NCBI GenBank assembly: GCA_021730205.1
Contig: CP072533.1
Location: forward strand, 835,380 to 899,379
Length of the DNA stretch: 64,000 nucleotides
From: Candidatus Ruthia sp. Cpac_8_S14
Lineage (GTDB): Bacteria > Pseudomonadota > Gammaproteobacteria > PS1 > Pseudothioglobaceae
Direction: 5' to 3'
The notes under the pieces: generated by a model
Seen by the model: only the letters and a program-made list of their open reading frames with translations
The model's database searches: none
What the model was told of the DNA's origin: nothing
Shown here: positions 19,301-27,825 of the stretch, one piece after another
Layout: the number at the start of each line of letters is the position of its first letter
Position numbering within the stretch: position 1 is the first letter of the stretch
Program-made: the position numbers and the translations under genes

Positions 19301-20032
19301 GAGCGTCTTTACTCTCAAATTAGCCTAGCAACAATTGCACTACTCTATCATCAAGGTATTAAGGTGGTTTTACCGCCAAGTTATCTATGCTGTGGCTACC
19401 CTCAAAGGGCAAACGGGGATGAGGCTAAAGGCAAAGTCATTTCTACTAATAACCGTGTTTTATTCCACCGTATGGCAAATACACTTAATTATTTAGATAT
19501 TAAGCATGTTTTAACCTCTTGTGGTACTTGTATTGACCAATTACTTAGCTATGAACTTAATGATATTTTTAAAGATTCTACCTTAGCGGATATTCACGAA
19601 TACCTACTAGAACACAATGTTAAATTAAACGCAACAAATGAGCAATACCTTTACCATGCGCCTTGCCATGATCCAATCAAATCTGATGATTCTAAAAAAG
19701 TCATCTCTAAATTGGTTAATCAAAACGTTATTAGCAATGATCGTTGTTGTGGCGAAGCAGGCACGTTTGCCGTCGCACGAGCAGATATTGCCAAGCAAGT
19801 TAAATTTAAAAAAGAAACTGAGATTAAAAAAGACTTAACTGAGATTAAATTAAACAAATCTGTGAAAATACTCACCACCTGCCCTGCCTGTCGACAAGGC
19901 TTATCACGCTATAAACCCTCAACCAATATTGAGCCTATTTATCCAGTTGAACTTATTGTTGAACAAGAACTGGGTAAACATTGGCAGAAAGATTTTATAA
20001 AATCAGTGCATATTGAAAAAGTTCTTTTGTGA
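16352..20032 (+). CDS. Large FAD-linked oxidase with DUF3683, 4Fe-4S and CCG domains
   Basis: A 1226-residue multidomain oxidoreductase of the D-lactate/2-hydroxyacid dehydrogenase superfamily. Domains in order: an N-terminal DUF3683 region (about 1-120; EIPYNYTSFSDKEIV, LFEVLGDMW); a PCMH-type FAD-binding domain (about 165-310; IIPRGGGTGYTGG); the FAD-oxidase C-terminal domain (MHAGDGNVHTNIP near 655 and GEHGIGLTKY near 695); two 4Fe-4S clusters (Cys771, 774, 777, 781 and Cys833, 836, 839, 843); and two cysteine-rich CCG domains (CCGYPQR near 1015, CCGEAGTF near 1133). It probably oxidises a 2-hydroxyacid and passes electrons to quinone; the substrate is unknown. It starts with TTG at 16352. 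Standing alone as the longest gene here, it has no visible lesion. Confidence 0.85.
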   Translation: MKQYHEIPYNYTSFSDKEIVCRFLGADAWDLLNQLCQNRNTGRNARMLFEVLGDMWMVNRNPYLQEDLIKNKRRWRTLIQALYSRLESIKAQTDNNAQVIELLNQADIAVHSFKRCLSDFKNNKQRIKKALLKITNNNNIRFDALSRASHSTDATDWRVEYPSVVITPDTEQEILHIVRTCIHLNLTIIPRGGGTGYTGGVIPLNTQTAVINTEKLSFIDNISTTNDIHSVNVGAGVVTKRVSELASQHNLVFAVDPTSQDACTIGGNVAMNAGGKKALRWGTTIDNLLSWKMVMPDGSWLQVKRLNHNQDKIQLLDKVSFEIHTLKDDAQTVIKTRTLTIDTNHMRKSGLGKDVTNKFLDGLPGIQKEGCDGFITSAEFILYQPLEYINTLCLEFFGHDLKAAVSTIVDIKNSVDSNTDVDLIGMEHLDARYIKAVHYTTKANKSQLPKMILLIDISANNQHSLDTQIEKIKIITLQRDGECFIAKSLNKRKIFWKDRANTAAIAAHTNAFKINEDVVIPLDKLADYNDSIEHINIRLSIGNKIDTLAEIEAYFENLKPENNLIKDKIISALTLLNQISNQWLDLLNRLNEQKVFKQIQTEQIVISYINEFAYPLDDLLMGDVFIDIRNQVKIIHQEYREVRLFVATHMHAGDGNVHTNIPVHSHNTKMLHKAESVVDEIMHLASSLGGVISGEHGIGLTKYQYLSDEFKQAFTQYKAKIDPDNHFNKGKLIPGSGLDNAFTPSLRLVEQEALILESSEIGEINDMVKSCLRCGKCKDVCTTHVPKANLLYSPRDKIIGTNLISEAFLYEEQTRRGISVNHFDEFDDIADHCTICHKCASPCPVNIDFGDVSIKMRSILIKQNKRRTNIASKASMAYLNMTQPWQIKLTKKVLIDFSYKVQNIASRMAQPFLYKKPNKTVGKPSFKVELVTLLDKPLPTDTGLAPMRELLNINDTNTVPIFSHPEKSNADSSSVFYFPGCGSERLYSQISLATIALLYHQGIKVVLPPSYLCCGYPQRANGDEAKGKVISTNNRVLFHRMANTLNYLDIKHVLTSCGTCIDQLLSYELNDIFKDSTLADIHEYLLEHNVKLNATNEQYLYHAPCHDPIKSDDSKKVISKLVNQNVISNDRCCGEAGTFAVARADIAKQVKFKKETEIKKDLTEIKLNKSVKILTTCPACRQGLSRYKPSTNIEPIYPVELIVEQELGKHWQKDFIKSVHIEKVLL

Positions 20033-20037
20033 TACCA

Positions 20038-20440
20038 TTTCCAAAAATGGCATTTAACTCAAACCATGCCAAGCAATAATACTAATACCAAAACCTCTTA
20101 ATGGTAATAAAATATTTAAACAAGCGTATTTTTTGTTGCACAAAAGAAACTAGTGACTCTAAGATTGAAATCGCAGAAGACAAGGTAGCAATTAACAATA
20201 AGAAGAAAAAAGCAATGGCAAAAACTGCCCAAATAGCAGATTTAACAACCGCGTGTCTTTTTGCAAATAAAAATCGTATATCATCATCGCTCCCATACCT
20301 AAAGATAAGGTAAAAAAACTATATTCCAATGGGATCAAAACCCCATCAGTTGTTAATTTAGAAAAATCAGCAATAAATAAATAATCAAAAGCTTTAGAAA
20401 AACCCTCTAGTAGCAACAGTTAATAACATAAAAACACACT
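20038..20440 (-). pseudogene. Remnant of sodium:neurotransmitter-type (NSS) symporter
   Basis: Part of an NSS-family sodium-coupled amino-acid symporter. The frame 20416-20192 reads FSKAFDYLFIADFSKLTTDGVL followed by FFTLSLGMGAMMIYDFYL, the family segment around transmembrane helix 6 and the sodium site. After a frame change, SAISILESLVSFVQQK (about 20175-20130) matches the next helices. The rest of a roughly 450-residue protein is gone, and the relic ends just after the large oxidoreductase. Quoted pieces are my reading across frames. Confidence 0.7.
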
Positions 20441-20575
20441 ATGCTACAATAGTAGCGTTAGGACCGGCCAATAATTGCAGCCAGTAAAAAAAACATCTCG
20501 GTTTGATCATTGAGAATGAGCTGTTATCTTTTGCTCTTCGGTGTTAAAAAGTCCTTTCATTATTTCTAAGCCTTA

Positions 20576-20852
20576 ACATACACCAAGCATCTTGCCCAGA
20601 TTGAAACTTGCCTTTAATACTCTGATAAGCATCTACTCCATATTGATCCGATTTGAGTAACTCTGTTTGCGTTATTTCAAACACCACGCCATCAACGTAA
20701 TCACTCGCACTAGAAACAGAGCATTTATATGACATAACTGATAATCCAATAATTGGTCTGCACAATTCTCTAACACATGCCCAAATGTTTTTAATTACAC
20801 TGGTGTATTTTGCAATGTTTCATAAGAAAAAAAGTAATTCACTTGTACTCAT
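20576..20852 (-). pseudogene. Dead gamma-glutamylcyclotransferase-like (AIG2/GGCT) gene
   Basis: A small GGCT-fold protein that can be followed from an ATG at 20852 to a stop near 20576. The start reads MSTSELLF, and the glycine-rich entry (SYETLQNTPVQLKTFGHVLENC) lies in a second frame near 20820-20760. The longest open piece then carries VDGVVFEITQTELLKSDQYGVDAY and GKFQSGQDAW, the C-terminal half of the fold. At least two single-base shifts break the frame, the last close to the stop. Such proteins in bacteria are mostly of unknown function. It lies directly upstream of nothing intact and next to the M16 pair. Confidence 0.65.
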
Positions 20853-20862
20853 TACACTTTTT

Positions 20863-22152
20863 CTATTGAGCCTGCCCAACACTTAAAATAATAAATTTAT
20901 CCATATTGATTAATCGGCTAAAAGCTATTTGAATATCTTTGGCGCTAACATTCCTGATTTTATCAGTAAAACGACTTAAATAATCAGAAGGCAAATCGTA
21001 AAAACCAATGATTGATAAATACGTTAAAATATTCGCATTACTTGCTATTTTTAAAGCAAAACCGCCAATGATATTGTTCTTACCGTCTTGCAGATGCTGA
21101 TTGCTAATTGGATAATTTAGAAAATTTTCTAATGTTTTAATGGCAACCTCTTGAGCTTGATTTGCCTGTTCATTTTTGGTTTGTAATTTTACTAAGAAAA
21201 GTCCATTTGACTTCATCTTGGTAAAATAACTCACCACCGAATATGCCAAGCCTTTTTGTTCACGAATATCATCACTTAAAATAGAAGTTAATCCACTGCC
21301 ACCCAAAATATGATTGCCTAAATATAGAGAATAATAATCAGGATGTGCTCGATTAATGCCAGTTTGTCCTATTAACAAATGCGTTTGCTTAGATGGAAAT
21401 TCAATATGGATATTTTGTGATTTTTTAAGCATTTTAACAAGTGGATTGCTTGGAGCTTTCTTGCCACTATTTAAGCCGTGGGATATTTGTCTAGCAATTT
21501 GTTTGGCTTTAGTTTTGCTAATATCACCCACCAAAGCAATGGTCAAATTTTTGGCCACATAATATGTCTGATAGTGTTGAGTCAAATCAAGGGTAGAAAT
21601 ATTAGCAAGTGATGCCTTAGTGCCAATTCTCGTATGCTCGTAAGGATGTCCAGCAAAAACTGCCTTATCAAAAGCAAGTGATGCTATTGAAGCAGGCGAT
21701 TGTTTAATTGCTCTAATTGAATGCAAGGTTTGTTTCTTTTCACGGTTTAAGTATTTGTTTTTAAATACTGGTTGAGTAACAACTTCAGTGAATGTGTTTA
21801 ACGCTACTTGCAAATTATCTTGACGTGTTAACGTACGTAGCGAAACAATTGCCATATCTTTTAAAGAGTGCGTGGAAAATTGCGCGCCTACCGATTCAAA
21901 CAGCTCAATAATTTGCTCCTGTGAATGATATTTACTCGTTGTGCCCAGCAAGCTATTGGTTAAAGTTGCCAAGCCAAATTTAACACCATCTCTAGAACTG
22001 GCCGCATCAAAATTTAAGGCAATATCAAGCATGGGCAAGCCTTTGGTTTGTGCAAACAACACTTTAGCACCTTCGGGCGTTGTCCAATGCATAATATTCA
22101 ACTTAGCCTGTGTTTGAGTTGTCAATAACAACAAAATGATTAAAAATTTCAT
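20863..22152 (-). CDS. M16-family peptidase-like protein, inactive-type subunit
   Basis: A 429-residue periplasmic protein of the M16 (insulinase/PqqL) family. A cleavable signal peptide is likely (KFLIILLLLTTQTQA). The zinc motif HxxEH is absent at the expected place (FGLATLTNSLLGTTSK instead), so this is probably the non-catalytic partner that pairs with the active subunit encoded just upstream. The second half keeps the fold landmarks, for example LGGSGLTSILSDDIREQKGLAYSV near 275. Its ATG overlaps the stop of the upstream M16 gene by four bases. Such pairs form heterodimeric zinc peptidases; the substrate is unknown. Confidence 0.85.
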   Translation of the reverse strand: MKFLIILLLLTTQTQAKLNIMHWTTPEGAKVLFAQTKGLPMLDIALNFDAASSRDGVKFGLATLTNSLLGTTSKYHSQEQIIELFESVGAQFSTHSLKDMAIVSLRTLTRQDNLQVALNTFTEVVTQPVFKNKYLNREKKQTLHSIRAIKQSPASIASLAFDKAVFAGHPYEHTRIGTKASLANISTLDLTQHYQTYYVAKNLTIALVGDISKTKAKQIARQISHGLNSGKKAPSNPLVKMLKKSQNIHIEFPSKQTHLLIGQTGINRAHPDYYSLYLGNHILGGSGLTSILSDDIREQKGLAYSVVSYFTKMKSNGLFLVKLQTKNEQANQAQEVAIKTLENFLNYPISNQHLQDGKNNIIGGFALKIASNANILTYLSIIGFYDLPSDYLSRFTDKIRNVSAKDIQIAFSRLINMDKFIILSVGQAQ

Positions 22153-23483
22153 TTAATGCCTTGTGGTATTAACTCAACATAATTAAGCATATCAGGATTT
22201 AAATACTGCTTAGCCACATTAGCCACATCTTGAGTGCTTACTTGATTCATTCTAGCAACATAATTTAACAACTTATTAATCTTCAATCCTACACTAGAGA
22301 GCATGCCCAAGTAGTATGATTGAGTAGAGATCTGGTCTTGTTCAAAAATAAAATCAGCCTCCAGTTGCACCTTAGTACGCCTTAATTCAGCTTCAATTAA
22401 ATGTGGCTTTTCAATCAACTCCCTTACTTGAATCTTTATCATTTGAAGGATGTTTTGGCTATTAATTCCTTGTGCAGGAATAAAACTAATGGTAAATAAA
22501 GTATCAAATTTATCATACAATCGATAACCCACACTAATACCTGACACTATTTGTTGGTCTCTCATTAATGCTTTTGATAAACCATTGTCTAAAATATAAG
22601 CCAACATTTCTAGTTGGTACGCTTTGTTTTCACTGTCTGTTGTGGCCAAACTTGGCACGTGAAAACTTATTGCATAAAATGGTAGCTTGGCCTTAAGTTT
22701 GAGTATTCGTGATTGTTTATTAAGTGCAATAGAGGGTCTGTTTTTATTGTTATCAATGTTTGGATTGGCCTTATATCCACCAAAATACCGAGTTGCGTAT
22801 TCAATCACACGCTCTGGATCAACATCACCCACCACAACCAATGTTGCATTGTTAGGCGCATAATAGGTTTCATACCAATGGCGCAAATCAGACAAATGAT
22901 AATTTTCTATATCTGCTTGAAAACCAATAATGGGCGCATGATAAGCGCCTTTTGAGTCAAAAGAAATTAATCGCAAATTTTCATATACTTTTGCATTAGG
23001 GTTGTCCTCCACACGCAACCTACGCTCTTCAATCACCACCTGTCTTTCCTTGGTTAACTCGGCATCAGAAAAACTCAAATGACGCATTCTATCCGCCTCC
23101 ATCTTAATAGAAAGCTCTAGCTTTGATTGATGCATTTTTTGATAATAAGCAGTGTAATCTTTCGAGGTAAAAGCGTTTTCATCGCCACCATTACGTGCAA
23201 TAATACGCGAGAACTCACCTGATTTATAATCACGTGAACCCTTAAACATCATATGCTCAAGCATGTGCGAGATACCCGTTATGGGTTGAGATTCATCACT
23301 AGCGCCCACTTTATACCAAAGTTGAGAAATAAACACAGGCGCACGACGGTCAGTTTTAATAATAATTTTTAAGCCATTATCAAGCACTGCCGTGCTCACA
23401 TTTGAGCCACTCAATCCTTCAGAGAATGCCAAATGGTGAATGAATAAAGCAATATACGCTATGAATTTAATCATCTTTTCCAA
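22149..23483 (-). CDS. M16-family zinc peptidase, catalytic subunit
   Basis: A 444-residue periplasmic metallopeptidase. It has an N-terminal signal peptide (about residues 1-22) and the inverted zinc motif HMLEHMMFKG (HxxEH near residue 69), with the downstream zinc glutamate in the ERRLRVEDNP region near 132-140. The substrate-binding Arg/Tyr region typical of the second domain is recognisable near residue 310 (VSGISVGYRLYD). It is followed, with a four-base overlap, by a partner lacking the zinc motif; together they resemble the paired M16 peptidases of many proteobacteria. The start is ATG at 23483. Intact. Confidence 0.88.
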   Translation of the reverse strand: MEKMIKFIAYIALFIHHLAFSEGLSGSNVSTAVLDNGLKIIIKTDRRAPVFISQLWYKVGASDESQPITGISHMLEHMMFKGSRDYKSGEFSRIIARNGGDENAFTSKDYTAYYQKMHQSKLELSIKMEADRMRHLSFSDAELTKERQVVIEERRLRVEDNPNAKVYENLRLISFDSKGAYHAPIIGFQADIENYHLSDLRHWYETYYAPNNATLVVVGDVDPERVIEYATRYFGGYKANPNIDNNKNRPSIALNKQSRILKLKAKLPFYAISFHVPSLATTDSENKAYQLEMLAYILDNGLSKALMRDQQIVSGISVGYRLYDKFDTLFTISFIPAQGINSQNILQMIKIQVRELIEKPHLIEAELRRTKVQLEADFIFEQDQISTQSYYLGMLSSVGLKINKLLNYVARMNQVSTQDVANVAKQYLNPDMLNYVELIPQGIK

Positions 23484-23599
23484 TTAATCCTAAAACCGAG
23501 CAACAACGCAATCAAACTATAAATCATTGGTTCAATATCCATATGCCTATCAATAAAAACAACAAAATAAAGGCACTAAAGCCAATGCCTTTTGCCAAG

Positions 23600-23945
23600 A
23601 AATTATCATATACAAATTAAAAGTTCTTAACCAAATCAAGTTCTGTATATAAATGCGCGACCTCATTACTATAACCGTTAAACAATTCAGTTTTACATTT
23701 TGCTGGATCGCGCTTGCCAGTACCAAATTTATAAAGATTATTATAATTGGTAATTTCTTTGAAAGAATGTGGTGTCAGTTCCTTATCATAATCAGTTGAT
23801 ATCATCTTGTCAGACAAGCTACCACCTTGCACCCCTCTCCTTCTGTTAAACTTGAAAAAGCACTAAACATTGCTAAGCCTATACCTAAGCGTGCACTTTA
23901 TTTATATAAAGTTACGGCGATTAAGATAGTAAGTCTCATCAGTTA
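23600..23945 (-). pseudogene. msrP: Remnant of methionine-sulfoxide reductase catalytic subunit (msrP/yedY)
   Basis: MsrP is a Tat-exported molybdopterin enzyme that repairs oxidised methionine in periplasmic proteins. What remains is the N-terminal part: LNRRNFI near 23940, resembling a Tat signal, and, in a different frame, ELTPHSFKEITNYNNLYKFGTGKRDPAK (23770-23690, read in pieces). The latter matches the conserved YNNFYEFGTGKxDP region just before the cofactor domain. The cofactor-binding domain, about 200 residues, is missing. A short hydrophobic frame near 23590-23530 (LAKGIGFSAFILLFLLIGIW) follows in the same direction and may be the end of another small lost gene. Confidence 0.7.
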
Positions 23946-24068
23946 CATGGTATTCATCATTATATATTGCCAAGAGTGTTAATTTTATTATACGTCGTCA
24001 AATATGAAAAGTTTCGCCTTGATAAAAATAAAGAGTAGTAAAATTAATTTTTTTATACTTGAATTGTT

Positions 24069-25025
24069 ATGTTTAATTTTTTAAAAAAAAATCAGTCCAA
24101 ATTAGAAGGTTTAGACGCAGACAAGCCAACTTCATTAAGACAACGCCTAAATAAATCTAGACAAAAACTAGGGTCTGGCTTATCTTCTTTATTATTAGGT
24201 AAAAAAGAAATTAATGAAGATTTATTAGAGGAATTAGAAACGCTATTAATCACTGCTGATGTTGGCATTAATACCACAGATAAAATACTAGAGTCTGTAC
24301 GTAAAAATGCCTCTAGAAACATCTTAAAAGATGCTGAAAACTTGTATCAATTCTTAAAAGATGAATTGGCTAAATTACTCGTTGAAAATAACCAGCTTAA
24401 TACTAATATTAATGAGACTTTTGTTATTCTAGTCGTAGGTGTTAATGGCACTGGCAAAACCACCTTGATTGGCAAAATGGCAAAATCTTTTCAAAATCAA
24501 GGCAAGTCGGTTATGTTGGCAGCAGGCGATACCTTTCGTGCCGCTGCCGTTGAACAACTCAAAGTGTGGGGGCAACGCAATAAAACACCTGTTGTAGCAC
24601 AAACAACGGGTACCGATGCGGCTTCGGTTATCTTTGATGCCTACCAATCAGCACAAGCTAAAAATATTGATGTTCTAATTGCCGACACTGCAGGGCGATT
24701 ACATACACAAAACAACCTTATGCAAGAACTAGCTAAAATTAAGCGTGTCATTGCCAAACAAAATGCAAACGCACCGCATGAAACTATGCTGGTTATTGAC
24801 GGCGGATCAGGGCAAAATGTCATCAATCAAGCTAAAGAATTTAACAAAGCAATTACTCTAAGCGGCATTAGTATCACTAAGCTAGATGGCACCGCCAAAG
24901 GCGGGATTTTATTTACAATTGCCGATGAACTTAATTTACCCATTCGTTATATTGGTGTAGGTGAAGAGATTGACGATCTTAAAGCCTTTCAACCCAAAGA
25001 ATTCATCAACGCTTTGTTTGATTAA
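24069..25025 (+). CDS. ftsY: Signal recognition particle receptor FtsY
   Basis: FtsY receives SRP-ribosome complexes at the inner membrane so that membrane proteins are inserted co-translationally. The 318-residue protein has a short N-terminal region, then the NG GTPase domain with GVNGTGKTTLIGKMA near residue 125, AAGDTFRAAAVEQL, the DTAGR motif near 205, and TKLDGTAKGGI near 275. The acidic A domain of enteric FtsY is almost absent, as in many small genomes. It starts with ATG at 24069. In enterics it is followed by ftsE-ftsX; here a dead thioredoxin gene begins immediately after the stop. Intact. Confidence 0.95.
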   Translation: MFNFLKKNQSKLEGLDADKPTSLRQRLNKSRQKLGSGLSSLLLGKKEINEDLLEELETLLITADVGINTTDKILESVRKNASRNILKDAENLYQFLKDELAKLLVENNQLNTNINETFVILVVGVNGTGKTTLIGKMAKSFQNQGKSVMLAAGDTFRAAAVEQLKVWGQRNKTPVVAQTTGTDAASVIFDAYQSAQAKNIDVLIADTAGRLHTQNNLMQELAKIKRVIAKQNANAPHETMLVIDGGSGQNVINQAKEFNKAITLSGISITKLDGTAKGGILFTIADELNLPIRYIGVGEEIDDLKAFQPKEFINALFD

Positions 25026-25430
25026 ATGATACAACGATTGAAAGCTTGGGGCGTTTCATAAAAAAATTCTTTATTTATTGCTAATATTTATCTGCTCTTA
25101 TTCCACACATACAGCAGATGGTCATACTTTTTTTTAATCAGCTTTAATGACTATTCTGAAAATTTAGAAGATGCTATTGATACTAAAAAAAGATGGGATT
25201 TTTATTTTTTTTCACATGGAAGAATGTCCATTTTTCCAAAAAATGCGACGTAATATACTTAGGTTGGTGCGCGCGGGCACCTGTACTTGCTTTTTTTGAT
25301 TTAAATGGCAAACGCATGGTGCGTCGCACAGGGTTTGCTAATGAAAAAAAGACTTCTTATTGTTAGCAAACTATTTTGTTAAGAAGGCTTACAAAGATGG
25401 AAAAATTATACGCTACGAACACAAACATCG
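25026..25430 (+). pseudogene. Dead periplasmic thioredoxin-fold protein (SoxW-like)
   Basis: A secreted thioredoxin-like gene starting with ATG at 25026, immediately after the ftsY stop. The signal region (ILYLLLIFICSYS) is in a second frame. The body reads SFNDYSENLEDAIDTKK, then after a one-base shift in a run of seven A's (about 25185-25191) GIFIFFHMEECPFFQKMRRN. The family active site there is CPFC or CPYC, so the second Cys is also lost. Further on, FDLNGKRMVRRTGF is followed by another +1 shift in a second run of seven A's (about 25343-25349), and then DFLLLANYFVKKAYKDGK. Two slippage frameshifts plus the Cys loss mark it as dead. SoxW-type function is inferred. Confidence 0.75.
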
Positions 25431-25484
25431 GTGATTTTATTAAAAATCCACCGTCAGATAAAACCCTTAATTAATCTGTTTTTA

Positions 25485-26478
25485 ATAAAAAAAATTTGGG
25501 CAAATATACTGGAATTTTTGGGTTTTTTGTGTTACTGTCATCACCTGTTACAGCAAGCGAAACACCCAATTCACTTAGTTTAGAACAAGCACTTGAAATC
25601 GGCAAAAATCAAAACCTTGAAGTGCAAAAACAACAATCAACCATTAATACAGATTTGATTGGCTTGAAAGCCCCTAGTCCAATTTTGATTTAAAGGCCGC
25701 CAGCTTGGATTTACAGTTAGCATAAAGAGATCATTATTCTGATGCTATTGATGACTCATGTATATTTATTCACCTTGAATAACTCTATTTGAGCAAAAAA
25801 ATTTTAAGTTTAATATTAATACCACTCAACAAGCGATTGTTAGTGCAACTTGGAACCATGCTTGAACGCTTGGCAATTTCTGCCATTCAAGCAAATAATA
25901 TTCAAGATGACTTTGACATTAATAAAGCATCAGAAATGGAATTACTTGGAAAGCAAGCCATTACTCAATTAGATGTCAGTAAACGTATAAGGGTTGCCAG
26001 CTGAGCAAATCCTCAAACGAGTAAAATTAGCAGATATTTTGGGTATTAACTATGAAAACCCTCCTGACGATTTTTAACCAAGCCTAAATTAAAATATTAT
26101 CTTTCTAAACCTTTTGCATCGCTTGATGAATTAAGAAAGAACGTATTTAAAAATAACACCATACTACAAATCATGCACCGAAATTTATCTTCAATCAAGC
26201 ATCAAATTAACAGCCATAAAAACGATTATAGCGTTATCATTAAAGGCAATATTAGAATAGATGAACAAGCTCTACTTGCGAGAGCAAAATAACAAATTAA
26301 ATCAAATACTAAAAAGCACTGACTACTGAATTTGATTATCGTGATTTATGTCTTGAACACGCTAGAGCGCATTATGAAATAGGGCTGGAAAGTGACATTG
26401 GAGATGCACTCACGCAATTCACTAATACAGAATATAAATTAGCCAAAAATCAATTTGATTTTTCTATTATTTATTAGT
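25485..26478 (+). pseudogene. Remnant of TolC-family outer membrane protein
   Basis: An outer-membrane efflux-type protein. The N-terminus reads IFGFFVLLSSPVTA as a signal peptide, then SLSLEQALEIGKNQNLEVQKQQ, the typical TolC opening (about 25560-25640). Later pieces in shifting frames include QLDVSKRIR (about 25965-25990) and the C-terminal HYEIGLESDIGDALTQFTNTEYKLAKNQFDF (near 26370-26465, quoted in pieces). Several stops and shifts break it. The order TolC then adaptor, on the plus strand, shows a second lost secretion or efflux system, unrelated in position to the one at 5.9-8.5 kb. Confidence 0.7.
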
Positions 26479-26840
26479 ATAAATAGGTCAAACATTAGAA
26501 ATATGTCCGCTGCTTTCTGGCGAGGTTACCCTGATTAAATCTGTTGGAAGTTCTGTTAAACAAGATAATTTACTGATACAAATTGACAATGCGCAAGCAA
26601 AATTAGAACTGGACTACCTAAAAGCACTACAAAAAAACCTACCAGCAAGATTTTGACGACAAGCAATTGGATCTTCAACAAACACAAAAATTGTATGGCC
26701 GTTTAGTTTCTTCACATAGAGATTCAGAGATTCAGAGGTTATACAATTGATTTTTCGAAGCCAAACGTGAGTTAGGGCGTATAATGTTGAAAGCAAAATT
26801 GCTGAAATTGAGTTAAAAAATACAATGCTAATAATTTTAG
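26479..26840 (+). pseudogene. Remnant of membrane fusion (HlyD-type) adaptor
   Basis: The lipoyl-like part of a membrane fusion protein: GQTLEICPLLSGEVTLIKSVGSSVKQDNLLIQIDNAQAK (26487-26605, quoted across the motif), followed by the start of the hairpin (LELDYLKALQKN) and, in another frame, QQTQKLYGRLVSSHRDS (about 26680-26730). The remainder of the hairpin, the barrel domain and any pump gene are missing. It directly follows the TolC remnant. The next gene is convergent. Confidence 0.7.
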
Positions 26841-26856
26841 AATAATTAAGATGAGA

Positions 26857-27534
26857 CTATTTTCTGGTGTTTTGCTCAATACGTAGCATGGCCAACATCA
26901 TCACAAACATAATAAAAATTCCCAGAGCGGCAGCGGCCATGCCTAAAGCAATAAAACCTATCATTTGTTGAGTTTTAACCATGCCCATTTTTAATAGATT
27001 ACCTTGTGTTTTCTGGTTGACTTGTTGAGCAAATATCTGGTCATGCCAGTGTAATAAACCCTCAATATTAATTTGGTCATTTTCAGCATTAAGCGCTCGT
27101 TTGGTTAATTTTGCTAAAGATTGTACATAAGCCAATTGCAACGTTCTTGTATAAGGATTAGACTTAATTCTAAGTAAGGCTGTTATTCTATGCTGCATGT
27201 TTGTTTTGTTAATAACTTCATCGGGCAACTGCTGTAAATGACTAATAATCTGTTGAGTGTATTTATCAAATTCGCGTATAAAACTATTCTGTTCATCTTG
27301 CCTTAATAATTGATTAACATCTAAATAGGTCTTAATGTTGTCAGTTAGTGTACGTGAGTTTTGATATTGGTCAAAATCAATCACTAGGTTTTCAATCTAG
27401 TCGCTAACTTGTGTGTTAATCTTTTCATAACTAACCACACCTAATGCAATAACAGTTATTAATGAAACCAGTGCAAACAACAAGCCAATGCGTTGCACTA
27501 TAATAAAAAAGTTTTTCTCAATAAATCTCAACAT
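26857..27534 (-). pseudogene. Two-TM membrane protein interrupted by a single stop
   Basis: A 225-codon frame runs from ATG at 27534 to the stop at 26857 with a single interruption, TAG at 27397-27399. The N-terminus has a membrane segment (VQRIGLLFALVSLITVIAL, about residues 12-30). A helical, probably periplasmic region of about 140 residues follows, and then a second membrane segment near the end (IALGMAAAALGIFIMFVMML). The arrangement recalls sensor-type or four-helix-bundle proteins, but I do not recognise the family. A shortened product could start at the GTG at 27384 (175 residues), lacking the first membrane anchor. Otherwise the frame is perfect, so the stop is either very recent, a read-through site or a sequence error. 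Confidence 0.6.
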
Positions 27535-27552
27535 GTTTGCTTACTCATATGG

Positions 27553-27821
27553 TTAGAAAATATTACTAATTTTAGTAGCCAATTCAACATTCAATTGGGA
27601 AACTAAGTCTTCACTATGTGTGATTAAATCAACCACAACGATTTGATAAACATTTGACCAATGTGGGTATGATTCATATTTGAGGCCTCAATAGCAACTT
27701 GCGTTACAAAGTCAAAAGCCTGAGTAAAATCATTAAAAATAAAGGTTTAATGCAATTTACCATCAAGCATTATCCAACTTGATAATTTAGACAACATCTT
27801 TAAATCAGGTTGTGTGCTCAT
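27553..27821 (-). pseudogene. phhB: Dead pterin-4a-carbinolamine dehydratase (phhB)
   Basis: This small enzyme recycles the pterin cofactor of aromatic amino-acid hydroxylases. The frame begins MSTQPDLKML at ATG 27821, and WIMLDGKLH is followed by a TAA where a Lys or Arg codon is usual. TFIFNDFTQAFDFVTQVA follows. A one-base loss in the NHHP motif (read NHTH) then shifts the frame, and the new frame carries HWSNVYQIVVVDLITHSE to the end. It starts five bases after the hemC stop on the same strand, so it was the second gene of a hemC unit. The function is lost. Confidence 0.8.
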
Positions 27822-27825
27822 TACT

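Noticed and set aside
20033-20060. Small hairpin CCATTT/AAATGG after the large oxidoreductase as a terminator
   Set aside because: The stem is only six pairs, there is no T-run, and the bases also read as part of the NSS symporter remnant.
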